Assembly (NCBI GenBank): GCA_945866215.1
Contig: CAMBGQ010000016.1
Span: 1 to 38,545 of the forward strand
Direction: 5' to 3'
DNA: 38,545 bases
From: Opitutus sp. GAS368
GTDB lineage: Bacteria > Verrucomicrobiota > Verrucomicrobiia > Opitutales > UBA953
Under the pieces are notes generated by a model, which was not told where the DNA came from, did not search any database, and worked only from the letters and a program-made list of their open reading frames with translations. A program made the position numbers and the translations under genes. Positions within the stretch are counted from its first letter, which is position 1. The number at the start of each line of letters is the position of its first letter. Positions 15,668-23,157 of the stretch are shown one piece after another.

Positions 15668-16500
15668 TGACCGTGCGTTCCATCGCGCGCCGTGGCTTCA
15701 CGCTGATCGAGCTCCTGGTCGTCATCGCGATCATCCTGCTCATCTCCTCGCTCTTCCTCGGCCTTTCCGCTGGCGACGGCGGCGGCCTGCCAGCCGGGCA
15801 ACGCGTCATCGCCTCCTCCGTCCGGACTGTCCGGGCCATGGCCTTGATGAACCGCGGGCCGGGTACCACGGGCATCACCTACGCGAACCGATACCGCCTG
15901 CTCATCTTGAACGACCCTGACGATGAGGCCAATCACCTCCGCCAGTTCGTCCTCGCCGTCGGCGGCGTCAGTTCGGCGGAATTGGGCAGTGCGGATCCTG
16001 CGACCATCACCAATACGTCGGTCGCCCCCTACAAATGGTTCTCGCCGGAGCCGGCCCAGCTGCTGCCGGCCGGCGTCGTCTTCGTGCCTCCAGCCAGCGA
16101 TACCGGGACCGTGCTTTCGATCCCGATCACGACCGCCAACACGCGTCGTAGTATCATTGGCCCGCTCGCCGATGATGCGTCCACGAACGCGACGGACTCC
16201 CCCAGTAGCACCCCTCCGTGGATGATCTATGCGCCGACCAACCAGCCCATGGCCCTCGGCGCCATGTCTGCCGACTTCAACCCGAAGAAATGGTTCTACA
16301 TTGAACTGCAGGGTACCGGCGCCTCCAATCATCTCGGGCGCGTGCTGCTCGTCCTCGCCTCGGGCGTGGTGCGCAATACTGGCCCAGCGAAAGCCATGAT
16401 CGACCTGCCTTCCGAGATCCAGTTCGCCGCCCTTTCCCTGCGGCCCAATGGCGATGTCTCGATGACCTTGGACGCCGATGAGATGGACAAGGCCAAATAA
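15667..16500 (+). CDS. Pseudopilin, resembles Verru_Chthon cassette protein D / GspH-like
   Basis: 277 residues. The prepilin signal is RRGFTLIELLVVIAIILL, with cleavage after Gly10 and Glu at +5. The following helix contains GQRVIASSVRTVRAMALMNRG, similar to minor pseudopilins of GspH type. The large C-terminal domain (about 70-277) is mostly beta-like with Pro/Asn/Thr-rich loops and is not recognised. Size, order and context resemble protein D of the four-gene 'Verru_Chthon cassette' described in Chthoniobacter and Verrucomicrobium; I cannot confirm this without profile scoring. It probably forms part of a pseudopilus with its neighbours. Confidence 0.82.
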   Translation: MTVRSIARRGFTLIELLVVIAIILLISSLFLGLSAGDGGGLPAGQRVIASSVRTVRAMALMNRGPGTTGITYANRYRLLILNDPDDEANHLRQFVLAVGGVSSAELGSADPATITNTSVAPYKWFSPEPAQLLPAGVVFVPPASDTGTVLSIPITTANTRRSIIGPLADDASTNATDSPSSTPPWMIYAPTNQPMALGAMSADFNPKKWFYIELQGTGASNHLGRVLLVLASGVVRNTGPAKAMIDLPSEIQFAALSLRPNGDVSMTLDADEMDKAK

Positions 16501-16510
16501 TTTTCCTCCG

Positions 16511-17302
16511 ATGAACCCTCCCCGCAATCTCCCGCCCAGTCGCCCAGGCTTTTCGCTCATCGAGGTGACGCTCGCCATCGGCATCGTCGGCGTCGCGATT
16601 CTCTCCTTGGTCGGAATCCTTGGTTCCACCTTCCAGCAGGTGGACGACATCATGCAGACCAACCGCGCGCTGGCGGGCGTGAACCGTCTGATCGGTGCCT
16701 TGGATAATCCTCGCTCAATCGTCCACCTCAACGACCAGCGGGAGAAGGAGGTTGAGAACTCGAAATACCTCATGGACGCCGGCCTGAACCTCGACGGGGG
16801 TAATCCGTCCGCGCCGAGTTTTGATATCGCCTATCGCTTCCTCCAGAAGGCCAGCGATAACGGCGCCAACGCCGTCTGGCTTTATGTCTATGAGCGGAAA
16901 ATCGTCGGCATGGAGAGCGATAAGACCGGTGAAGCCGCCTACGCCCTATTTTCCAATCCTTCGATCATCGAGGTGGCTTATTGCGACGGCAACAATCTGT
17001 CCCTGCAGGCCTTCGCCGGCCGCAACATCATCGGCTCGCCGATGCGGGTGCGGCTTTCCCTTTCCAAACTGCTCGTCGGCCAGCGCGCCGAGATCGACGC
17101 GACCAACTTCGAGCCCAAGACCACCAAGGTACCGTCGCCCCCATGGGGCGCGTCGCCGATCCCCTCGCAGCCTTCCGCTTACGCCTTGGCCTACCTCCCG
17201 ATCGTCGCGGAATTCTTCACCCACGACTACAGCCCTTACGTTTCTTTCAAGGATAAGTCCGAGGAGCCCTTGTTGGTCCAGAATATCGTTATCAGCCGAT
17301 GA
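16511..17302 (+). CDS. Pseudopilin, resembles Verru_Chthon cassette protein B / GspI-like
   Basis: 263 residues from the ATG at 16511; an upstream in-frame ATG at 16478 overlaps the previous gene and is less likely. The prepilin signal is RPGFSLIEVTLAIGIVGVAIL, with cleavage after the Gly and Glu at +5. The start FSLIEVTLA and the later helix resemble the B protein of the Verru_Chthon cassette. The C-terminal part is unrecognised. Its stop overlaps the next gene by 4 nt (ATGA), indicating translational coupling. Confidence 0.82.
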   Translation: MNPPRNLPPSRPGFSLIEVTLAIGIVGVAILSLVGILGSTFQQVDDIMQTNRALAGVNRLIGALDNPRSIVHLNDQREKEVENSKYLMDAGLNLDGGNPSAPSFDIAYRFLQKASDNGANAVWLYVYERKIVGMESDKTGEAAYALFSNPSIIEVAYCDGNNLSLQAFAGRNIIGSPMRVRLSLSKLLVGQRAEIDATNFEPKTTKVPSPPWGASPIPSQPSAYALAYLPIVAEFFTHDYSPYVSFKDKSEEPLLVQNIVISR

Positions 17303-18597
17303 ACACACTGCTTCGCCCAGTCCGCGCCGGTTTCACCCTGCTTGAGGTCATGGTCTCGACGGCGATCATGGTCATCATCGTCTTGACGGTCGTCTCGATC
17401 GCTTCCGACACCCTGCGGGTCTACGATCAGGCGGTCGCCGACCTCTCGACCCAGTCTGAGGCGCGGGGTGCGCTGGATGCGCTGGAGAACGATTTTTCAA
17501 CCGCCATGTTGCGTGCCGATGGGCGATGCTGGATGGAAGTTGTCGTGCCCGGCTCGTCCAGCACCGACGTGCCCGGCCCCCCCGTCCCCGGCGTCATCGG
17601 TAACCTGCAGGCGTCCGATCACCCCATCCTGATGTTATTCGGTGCGCCGACTGATCGGCCGCGATGGACGCCCGGCATCGGCCGGACCGCCTTGCGCGGC
17701 GATGTCTGCGCCATCTCCTATCGCATCGGCCAGCGTTCGCCCTTCGACTCGCCTGGCGAGAAGATCCAGCAGGTCTACGGGATCTACCGCACCCTCATCG
17801 ATTCCGAGAACACCTTTACCGCGGCCCTTCCGCTGATCCTCAGCTCGACGATGGACGTCCCGAAATCGCCTTGGAATTACTGGTCCGGTTCGCAGCGTTT
17901 TATCAATTACTCGAAGGTCCCTACGCCCGATTACGAGACCCGCGCCCTCATCGATGCGAACATTGAGAGTCCGAACCCGTGCTGGACGATGGATGAAAAC
18001 AACTTCATCGCCTCGAACGTCGTCGCGATGAACTTAGTTTTCTGGGGGACCTCCTCGCTGCCGGCGACCGCCGCATTGGGTTCCTTGAAGGACCCCTGCG
18101 CCCGTCTGCCGCGGACGCTTCGGCCGGTTGTCCTGGTCGGCAAGTCCGATGACAAATCGGCCATGGCGGCTTCCAAGGGCGGCTATCTGGCGATTTACAA
18201 GTTCGCCGACGGCGCCACCGATATCGCCACCGCTCCGCTGCGTTATGCGCCGAACGGCACCCCGACCATTCCGGCACCGACGCCGAACGGCGCCGGCCTG
18301 AAAGTCCAGCCCTATGACTATTTCAGTTCCCGTCTCCGGATCCACTCCGACCGTATGTATCCGGACACGTTGCCCCTGAAGCCCACCTCGCCCTCCTGGC
18401 TGCCTTATCTTCCTTACTCGCTGAAAGCCATCGAGGTCTCGCTGACCATCCTCACGCCAGAAGGCTCCAAGGAGCTGCGTGGTTTGCAGATGCTCAATAA
18501 CAACCAGAAGGTGCCCGACGCCGAGTTCAAGCGCATCGTCTATCAGCATGGGCGCAATTACACCCGCTATATCCGGGTCCTGTCCAACGGCGGCTGA
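17299..18597 (+). CDS. Pseudopilin, resembles Verru_Chthon cassette protein C / GspJ-like
   Basis: 432 residues, large for a pseudopilin. The prepilin signal is RAGFTLLEVMVSTAIMVIIV, followed by a helix containing EARGALDALENDFSTAML, typical of GspJ-like and cassette-C proteins. The C-terminal domain (about 80-432) is long, Pro/Ser/Thr-rich and unrecognised; it could carry a binding or decorating function. It is the last gene of the cluster, 20-50 nt before a strong bidirectional terminator. No ATPase, secretin, platform protein or prepilin peptidase gene lies in this window. Confidence 0.82.
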   Translation: MNTLLRPVRAGFTLLEVMVSTAIMVIIVLTVVSIASDTLRVYDQAVADLSTQSEARGALDALENDFSTAMLRADGRCWMEVVVPGSSSTDVPGPPVPGVIGNLQASDHPILMLFGAPTDRPRWTPGIGRTALRGDVCAISYRIGQRSPFDSPGEKIQQVYGIYRTLIDSENTFTAALPLILSSTMDVPKSPWNYWSGSQRFINYSKVPTPDYETRALIDANIESPNPCWTMDENNFIASNVVAMNLVFWGTSSLPATAALGSLKDPCARLPRTLRPVVLVGKSDDKSAMAASKGGYLAIYKFADGATDIATAPLRYAPNGTPTIPAPTPNGAGLKVQPYDYFSSRLRIHSDRMYPDTLPLKPTSPSWLPYLPYSLKAIEVSLTILTPEGSKELRGLQMLNNNQKVPDAEFKRIVYQHGRNYTRYIRVLSNGG

Positions 18598-18618
18598 GCC
18601 GCCGGTTCGTCTCCAAGG

Positions 18619-18650
18619 AAAAGGGGCGCCATCCGGCGCCCCTTTTTTCT
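18619..18650. terminator. Bidirectional intrinsic terminator between pseudopilin operon and accA
   Basis: GGGGCGCC-ATCC-GGCGCCCC is flanked by A-rich sequence on the left and TTTTTT on the right. It terminates the plus-strand pseudopilin transcript and, read from the other side (T-tract TTTTCC), the minus-strand accA transcript. Confidence 0.93.
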
Positions 18651-18668
18651 TGGCCGCTGCGCGGAGGC

Positions 18669-19637
18669 TTACTCGGCGTAAACGCCCATCGCGCGGAACT
18701 TGGCGTAACGCATCGCGATGAGTTTCTCCGGCGAGGCCTTGGAGAGGTCGGCGAGTGAGTCGCGCAGGGTCTTGCGAATCGCGGAGCCCGTGGCGGCCGG
18801 GTCTTCCTGGGCGCCACCGAGGGGTTCCTTCACGACGCCGTCAACGACGCCGAGCTTGAGGAGATTAGGCGCGTCGAGGCGCAGGGCTTCGGCGGCCTTC
18901 GGGGCGTGGGCGCGGTCCTTGAAGAGGATGGCGGCGCAGCCTTCGGGCGAGATGACGGAGTAGTAAGCGTTCTCGAGGATGTAGACTTTGTTTGAGACGG
19001 CGATGCCGAGGGCACCACCGGAACCGCCTTCACCGATGACGAAAGTGATGATCGGCACGCCGAACTGACTCATCTCGCGGAGATTGACGGCGATGGCTTC
19101 GGCGACGTGGCGTTCTTCAGAGCCGATGCCAGGAAAAGCTCCTGGGGTGTCGACGAGGGTGATGATCGGCAGGCCGAAGGTGTGGGCCATCTTCATCAGG
19201 CGAAGGGCCTTGCGGTAGCCTTCGGGATTCGGGCAGCCGAAGTTTCGGCGAAGATTCTCCTTCGTGTCGCGGCCCTTCTGCTGGCCGAGGACCATGACCG
19301 GCTGGCCTTCGAAGAACGCCGTACCGCCCACGATGGACTCGTCGTCCATGTAGAGGCGGTCACCGTGCAGCTCCTGGAAGTCATCAAAGAGCATGCCGAT
19401 GTAGTCCAGAGAGTAGGGCCGACGGGGGTGGCGGGCCAGCTGGACGCGCTGCCAGGGGTTCAGGTTGCCGTAGACCTCGCGACGGGTCTGCTCCATCTTG
19501 ACCTCGAGGGACTTGACCTCCTTGGAGACGTCCATCCCGGCGGACTCGGAGGAGGCCCGGAGGGAGTTGATCTTGTCCTCGAGCTCCCGGAGGGGCTTTT
19601 CGAATTCGAGGGTGAAGCGGGCCTTGGGCGCGGACAT
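18669..19637 (-). CDS. accA: Acetyl-CoA carboxylase carboxyltransferase subunit alpha
   Basis: 322 residues from the ATG at 19637 (MSAPKARFTLEFEKPL, the usual N-terminus); an in-frame start 12 codons upstream is less likely. AccA with AccD transfers the carboxyl group from biotin to acetyl-CoA to give malonyl-CoA, the first step of fatty acid synthesis. Signatures: the N-terminal helical segment, RHPRRPYSLDYI, HGDRLYMDD, LVDTPGAFPGIGSEER and FVIGEGGSGGALGI. accD is not in the window; fabD, the next user of malonyl-CoA, lies 9 kb away. The upstream region holds G-rich inverted repeat B. Confidence 0.97.
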   Translation of the reverse strand: MSAPKARFTLEFEKPLRELEDKINSLRASSESAGMDVSKEVKSLEVKMEQTRREVYGNLNPWQRVQLARHPRRPYSLDYIGMLFDDFQELHGDRLYMDDESIVGGTAFFEGQPVMVLGQQKGRDTKENLRRNFGCPNPEGYRKALRLMKMAHTFGLPIITLVDTPGAFPGIGSEERHVAEAIAVNLREMSQFGVPIITFVIGEGGSGGALGIAVSNKVYILENAYYSVISPEGCAAILFKDRAHAPKAAEALRLDAPNLLKLGVVDGVVKEPLGGAQEDPAATGSAIRKTLRDSLADLSKASPEKLIAMRYAKFRAMGVYAE

Positions 19638-19680
19638 GGGCCGTAAGTTGGAGAAACGGGAGGGAGAGGGCAATTGAATA

Positions 19681-19835
19681 GGGGGTGGGGCAGGGGGTGG
19701 GGCAGGGGTTAAAGCAGAGTAAAACAGGGTTTTTAGGGGTAGGGATGGGGGTAGGGGTAGGCATTTCGGGTGGCGGGTGGCGGCCTCGGGTGGCAGGTGC
19801 CGGGAGTCGAGTTACCCCAACCCCAACCCCTTTAA
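19681..19835. repeat. Long inverted repeat B with G-quadruplex tracts, between accA and DUF1080 gene
   Basis: The arms about 19731-19754 (TTTTAGGGGTAGGGATGGGG...) and 19812-19835 are inverted copies matching at roughly 18 of 24 positions. Outside the left arm, 19681-19707 has five runs of four or more G with 1-2 nt loops, a very strong G-quadruplex pattern. Inside is a GGGTGGC-type 7-nt tandem (19768-19797). It sits in the divergent promoter region of accA (minus) and the DUF1080 gene (plus). The inversion is less regular than at the other loci. Confidence 0.65.
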
Positions 19836-19893
19836 TGGTTTCCCCTTTCCGTTGAACCTATGGTCGGCCAGCCTGTCTGCACCCTCACACCCC

Positions 19894-20691
19894 ATGCGCC
19901 TCGCTTCCCTGCTCTCCCTTGTGGCCGCTGCCGGCCTGGTCGCCGCCGAAGGCTACACCGACACCCCTTTCATCCACGGCACCCAGTGGCGCGTCCATGA
20001 CTCCGCCCGCCCGCAGCCGCCTCGTGCCGAGGCTTCTAAGCTCAAGTGCAACGAGGCCGCCGCCCCGGCCGGTGCCATCTTGCTCGTCGGCGGTGCCGAC
20101 TCGGCCGGCGAGTGGGAAGCCGATGCCGTCCCGAACGCCAAGCTGAAGACCCCGGTCACCTGGGAGATCAAGGACGGCGTGATGATCGCCCGTAGCAATG
20201 GCATCCGCACCCAGCGCACCTTTGGCGATATCACCTTGCACGTCGAATGGCGCTCCGCCGCGGGTTATGACACCGACCCCAAGAAGAAGAGCCAAGGTAA
20301 CTCCAACAGCGGTATCTTCTTCATGAAGACCTACGAGCTCCAGGTCCTCGATTGTTCTAAGACCGAGACCTACGCCGACGGCATGACCGCCGCGATCTAC
20401 GGCCAGCAGCCGCCGGCCTTCAACGCCTGCCTGCCTTCCCGCAGCTGGAACAGCTACGATATCGAGTTCACTGCCCCGCGCTTCAACGCCGACGGCTCCG
20501 TCGCCAGCAAGACCCGCATCACCGTCGTCATGAACGGCGTGACGGTCCAGGATGGCACCGAATACATTGGCCCGAGCAGCCATAAGAAGAATCCTCCTTA
20601 CGTGAAGCATGCGGATAAGCTCCCGCTCGGCCTGCAGTGGCACGGCGATGCGGTCGAGTTCCGTAACATGTGGGTCGTCGAGAAGAAGTAA
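19894..20691 (+). CDS. Exported DUF1080 protein (3-keto-disaccharide hydrolase-like)
   Basis: 265 residues from the ATG at 19894, which places a signal peptide (MRLASLLSLVAAAGLVAA) at the N-terminus; an upstream in-frame start would bury it and overlap repeat B. The mature part is a single PF06439 (DUF1080) concanavalin-like beta-sandwich: ITLHVEWR, NSNSGIFFMKTYELQVLD and the C-terminal LPLGLQWHGDAVEFRNMWV block. Family members bind or hydrolyse oxidised sugars (3-keto-glycosides) and are abundant in Verrucomicrobiota and Planctomycetota. It acts in the periplasm or outside the cell. The next gene starts 6 nt after its stop. Confidence 0.92.
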   Translation: MRLASLLSLVAAAGLVAAEGYTDTPFIHGTQWRVHDSARPQPPRAEASKLKCNEAAAPAGAILLVGGADSAGEWEADAVPNAKLKTPVTWEIKDGVMIARSNGIRTQRTFGDITLHVEWRSAAGYDTDPKKKSQGNSNSGIFFMKTYELQVLDCSKTETYADGMTAAIYGQQPPAFNACLPSRSWNSYDIEFTAPRFNADGSVASKTRITVVMNGVTVQDGTEYIGPSSHKKNPPYVKHADKLPLGLQWHGDAVEFRNMWVVEKK

Positions 20692-20697
20692 GCACGG

Positions 20698-21528
20698 ATG
20701 GGAGTCCAGGCTCACACGGTCAAGCACCTGCTGGGGCTGCTGTTGCTGGGCCTCATCTTCTATTTCGTCGAGCGGATCATGGGGGCGCGTCGGCGGCCGG
20801 GATTCTTTCGTCCCGGCATGCTGACCGACACGGCGTACTTCTTTACCATCGAGTTATTCAAGCAGGCCTCCCGGTTCCTGCTGATCGGACCGTTCATCGT
20901 GCTCGTCGTCGCGGGCGTCACGACGGCGGAGGAACTGCAGGCTCAGCCGTACCGCGGTTTCGGCCCGGTGGCCGCTCAGCCACTCTGGCTCCAGGCGATC
21001 GAAATCTACCTCTTGGCTGATTTCATGGGCTACTGGTTGCACCGGCTTTTCCATACCGGCGCTTGGTGGCCGTTCCATGCGGTGCACCATAGTTCCGAGG
21101 AGCTCGACTGGCTCTCGAGTGTGCGGGTGCACCCGGTCAACGAGACCGTCAATAACCTCGCCCCCGTCGTGCCCTTGCTCTTCCTCGGCTTCGACCCCAC
21201 CGTGACGGCAGGCGTTGCGGGCTTCCTGACCTTCTACGCGATTTTCCTGCACGCCGATGTGGATTGGGACTTCGGCCCGCTGCGTTCCGTCATCGCCACG
21301 CCGGTCTTCCACCGCTGGCACCACTCGAAGGACCCGGCGGCGGTCGACAAGAACTTCGCCGGGCTCCTGCCGCTGTGGGATATTATTTTTGGGACGTATT
21401 ATATGCCGCGCGAACGCCTGCCGCAGAACTTCGGCGTCCCCGAAAAGGTGCCGACGGGCTACTTTGGCCAGCTCTGGCACCCCTTTGCAGGTTGGTTCAA
21501 GCGCAAGGGCCCGCCGCCATTGCGGTAA
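20698..21528 (+). CDS. Fatty acid hydroxylase/sterol desaturase superfamily protein
   Basis: 276 residues, integral membrane. The di-iron histidine clusters are complete: HRLFH (His115, His119), HAVHH (127, 130, 131) and HRWHH (205, 208, 209), together with His145 and a further His near 185, the PF04116 pattern. Hydrophobic segments lie near 10-25, 55-75, 100-115, 155-165 and 170-185. Family members hydroxylate or desaturate lipids, sterols, carotenoids or hopanoid-like molecules using O2; the substrate is unknown here. It is 6 nt downstream of the DUF1080 gene and 57 nt upstream of kamA. Metabolic linkage of the three genes is not obvious. Confidence 0.9.
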   Translation: MGVQAHTVKHLLGLLLLGLIFYFVERIMGARRRPGFFRPGMLTDTAYFFTIELFKQASRFLLIGPFIVLVVAGVTTAEELQAQPYRGFGPVAAQPLWLQAIEIYLLADFMGYWLHRLFHTGAWWPFHAVHHSSEELDWLSSVRVHPVNETVNNLAPVVPLLFLGFDPTVTAGVAGFLTFYAIFLHADVDWDFGPLRSVIATPVFHRWHHSKDPAAVDKNFAGLLPLWDIIFGTYYMPRERLPQNFGVPEKVPTGYFGQLWHPFAGWFKRKGPPPLR

Positions 21529-21585
21529 GGCGATATGCTTCCCCGTTTGCATTGGGAGTCCCGACCGTTAGGGTAGTTTTAGCCG

Positions 21586-22743
21586 ATGTATCCTCAGGAC
21601 CTACGCGAAAACTGGCATGCCGGCCAAGGCCGATGGAAGGACGTGCCCGCCGCGGAGTGGAACGACTGGCACTGGCAGCTCCGCAACCGCATCAACACTC
21701 TGGCGCAGCTGGAGTCGATGCTGGAGCTGACCAAGGAGGAGCGGGAAGGGTGCCTCTTCGCCCCGCATAAGCTCTCGCTTTCGATCACGCCGCATTTCTT
21801 CAACCTCATTGACCCTAAGAATCCAAACTGCCCGGTCCGCCGGCAGGTCATCCCGCGGATCGAGGAGTCCTACGTCGCCCCAGGCGAATCCGAGGATCCC
21901 GTCGGCGAAGAGGGCACCATGCCTGTTCCTGGCATCGTCCATCGCTACCCCGACCGCGTGCTCTTCCTGGTCACCGATCGTTGTGCTTCGTATTGCCGTT
22001 ATTGCACGCGTAGTCGCCTGGTCTCCAACGCTCAGGCTTATGATTTTCATCCCGAACTCGAAGCCGGCCTGAAGTACATCGAAGAGCACACCGAGATCCG
22101 CGATGTCCTGCTGTCCGGCGGCGACCCACTATTACTCTCCGACGCCAAGCTGGACGCGCTCCTCGGCCGCCTGCGCGCCATCAAGCACGTCGAGTTCATC
22201 CGGCTGGGCTCGCGCATCCCGGTCTTTCTGCCGCAGCGCATCACGCCTGAGCTCGCGGAGATCCTCCGTAAGCACGGGCCGGTCTGGATGAGCATCCACA
22301 CCAATCACCCGAAGGAGATTACCCGCGAACTCGCTACGGCTTGCGAGCGCCTCTCCTTCGCCGGCGTACCTCTCGGCAACCAGTCCGTGCTCTTGGCCGG
22401 CATCAACGACGACGCCGAAGTCATGAAGTCGCTGCTGCATCGGCTCCTGATGATGCGCGTGCGCCCGTATTACCTTTACGCCTGCGATCTCATCGAAGGC
22501 TCGACCCATTTCCGCGCGCCCATCCAGAAGGGCATCGACATCATCCGGGCGCTCCGCGGCCACACGACCGGTTACGCGGTGCCGCAGCTCATCATCGATT
22601 CCCCGGGCGGCGGCGGCAAGGTGCCCATCAACCCAGAATACGTGCAGGCCATCCATGACGGCATCGTCGAACTGCGTAATTTCGAGGACCGGGCGTATGT
22701 TTATCCGTCCGGTACGAAGATGCCGGAACCGAGGAAGGTTTAA
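21586..22743 (+). CDS. kamA: Lysine 2,3-aminomutase, radical SAM/PLP enzyme
   Basis: 385 residues. Converts L-alpha-lysine to beta-lysine using a [4Fe-4S] cluster, S-adenosylmethionine and PLP. The cluster motif CASYCRYC gives Cys133/137/140, and GGDP (178-181) is the SAM-binding motif. Asp301 (in YACDL), Asp338 and Lys345 (in DSPGGGGK) match the clostridial residues Asp293, Asp330 (lysine binding) and Lys337 (PLP) with a constant offset of 8. That favours a true free-lysine mutase over an EpmB-type EF-P lysine mutase. No epmA, efp or beta-lysine acetyltransferase (ablB) gene is adjacent. The stop codon TAA runs straight into inverted repeat C. Confidence 0.9.
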   Translation: MYPQDLRENWHAGQGRWKDVPAAEWNDWHWQLRNRINTLAQLESMLELTKEEREGCLFAPHKLSLSITPHFFNLIDPKNPNCPVRRQVIPRIEESYVAPGESEDPVGEEGTMPVPGIVHRYPDRVLFLVTDRCASYCRYCTRSRLVSNAQAYDFHPELEAGLKYIEEHTEIRDVLLSGGDPLLLSDAKLDALLGRLRAIKHVEFIRLGSRIPVFLPQRITPELAEILRKHGPVWMSIHTNHPKEITRELATACERLSFAGVPLGNQSVLLAGINDDAEVMKSLLHRLLMMRVRPYYLYACDLIEGSTHFRAPIQKGIDIIRALRGHTTGYAVPQLIIDSPGGGGKVPINPEYVQAIHDGIVELRNFEDRAYVYPSGTKMPEPRKV

Positions 22744-22960
22744 GCGGTTGGCGGTTGGGAGCACAAGCCGCTCAAGGGGGAACCGGAAACCGGATGATTG
22801 GCTGGGGCCTGTCTTTTGGTAAGCTTGACCGAATAGGCCAGCTGCGGTTGAGCGAGGCCGCTCAACCCTACCTAAAATGGGTCCGCAGCATCCTTTCCGG
22901 TTTCCGGTCTCCCCTTGGGGTGGGTCTTTTCTATCCGCTAACCGCCAACCGCTAACCGCT
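22743..22960. repeat. Long inverted repeat C, heptamer outer arms, conserved interior
   Basis: Outer arms are built of RGCGGTT heptamers: left 22743-22760, right 22935-22960 (AACCGCY). A second inner inverted pair, 22773-22794 with 22896-22917, matches at 20 of 22 positions around CCGGAAACCGG / CCGGTTTCCGG. The centre has a hairpin TTGAGC-GAGGCC-GCTCAA. Its interior is closely related to the element at 37528-37747: the 37-nt block starting at 22785 matches it at 34 positions. The left arm shares its first A with the last base of the kamA stop codon. Confidence 0.9.
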
Positions 22961-22963
22961 GCT

Positions 22964-22990
22964 GGTCGGCCTGACGGAGTCAGGCCGACC
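22964..22990. repeat. Perfect 12-bp hairpin
   Basis: GGTCGGCCTGAC and its reverse complement flank a 3-nt GGA loop, 4 nt past repeat C. There is no T-tract on the plus side. It may be part of the kamA 3' end or a separate palindrome. Confidence 0.7.
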
Positions 22991-22997
22991 AATACAA

Positions 22998-23022
22998 CTA
23001 ACCGGGGTTTTAATCCGGTTAG
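22998..23022 (-). terminator. Probable terminator of tRNA-Arg
   Basis: On the minus strand CTAACCGG and CCGGTTAG form an 8-bp stem with a 9-nt loop, followed by TTGTATTG. It begins 13 nt after the tRNA 3' end. Confidence 0.5.
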
Positions 23023-23034
23023 CGCTCAAAGGGG

Positions 23035-23106
23035 TGGGCCCGTAGGGATTCGAACCCCAAACGTCTGATCCGTAGTCAGAAATGATATCCATTTCACCAC
23101 GAGCCC
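23035..23106 (-). tRNA. tRNA-Arg (anticodon ACG)
   Basis: On the minus strand the acceptor GGGCTCG pairs with CGGGCCC (one T-G wobble), with discriminator A. The anticodon stem TCTGA/TCAGA encloses CTACGGA, giving anticodon ACG, whose A34 is normally deaminated to inosine to read CGU/CGC/CGA. The T-arm has the loop TTCGAAT. CCA is not encoded. Confidence 0.95.
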
Positions 23107-23157
23107 GTAGCGAGGAATCGGAGCAAACGCTCCCCAGTCCCTAAGGCAAGGAATTTT

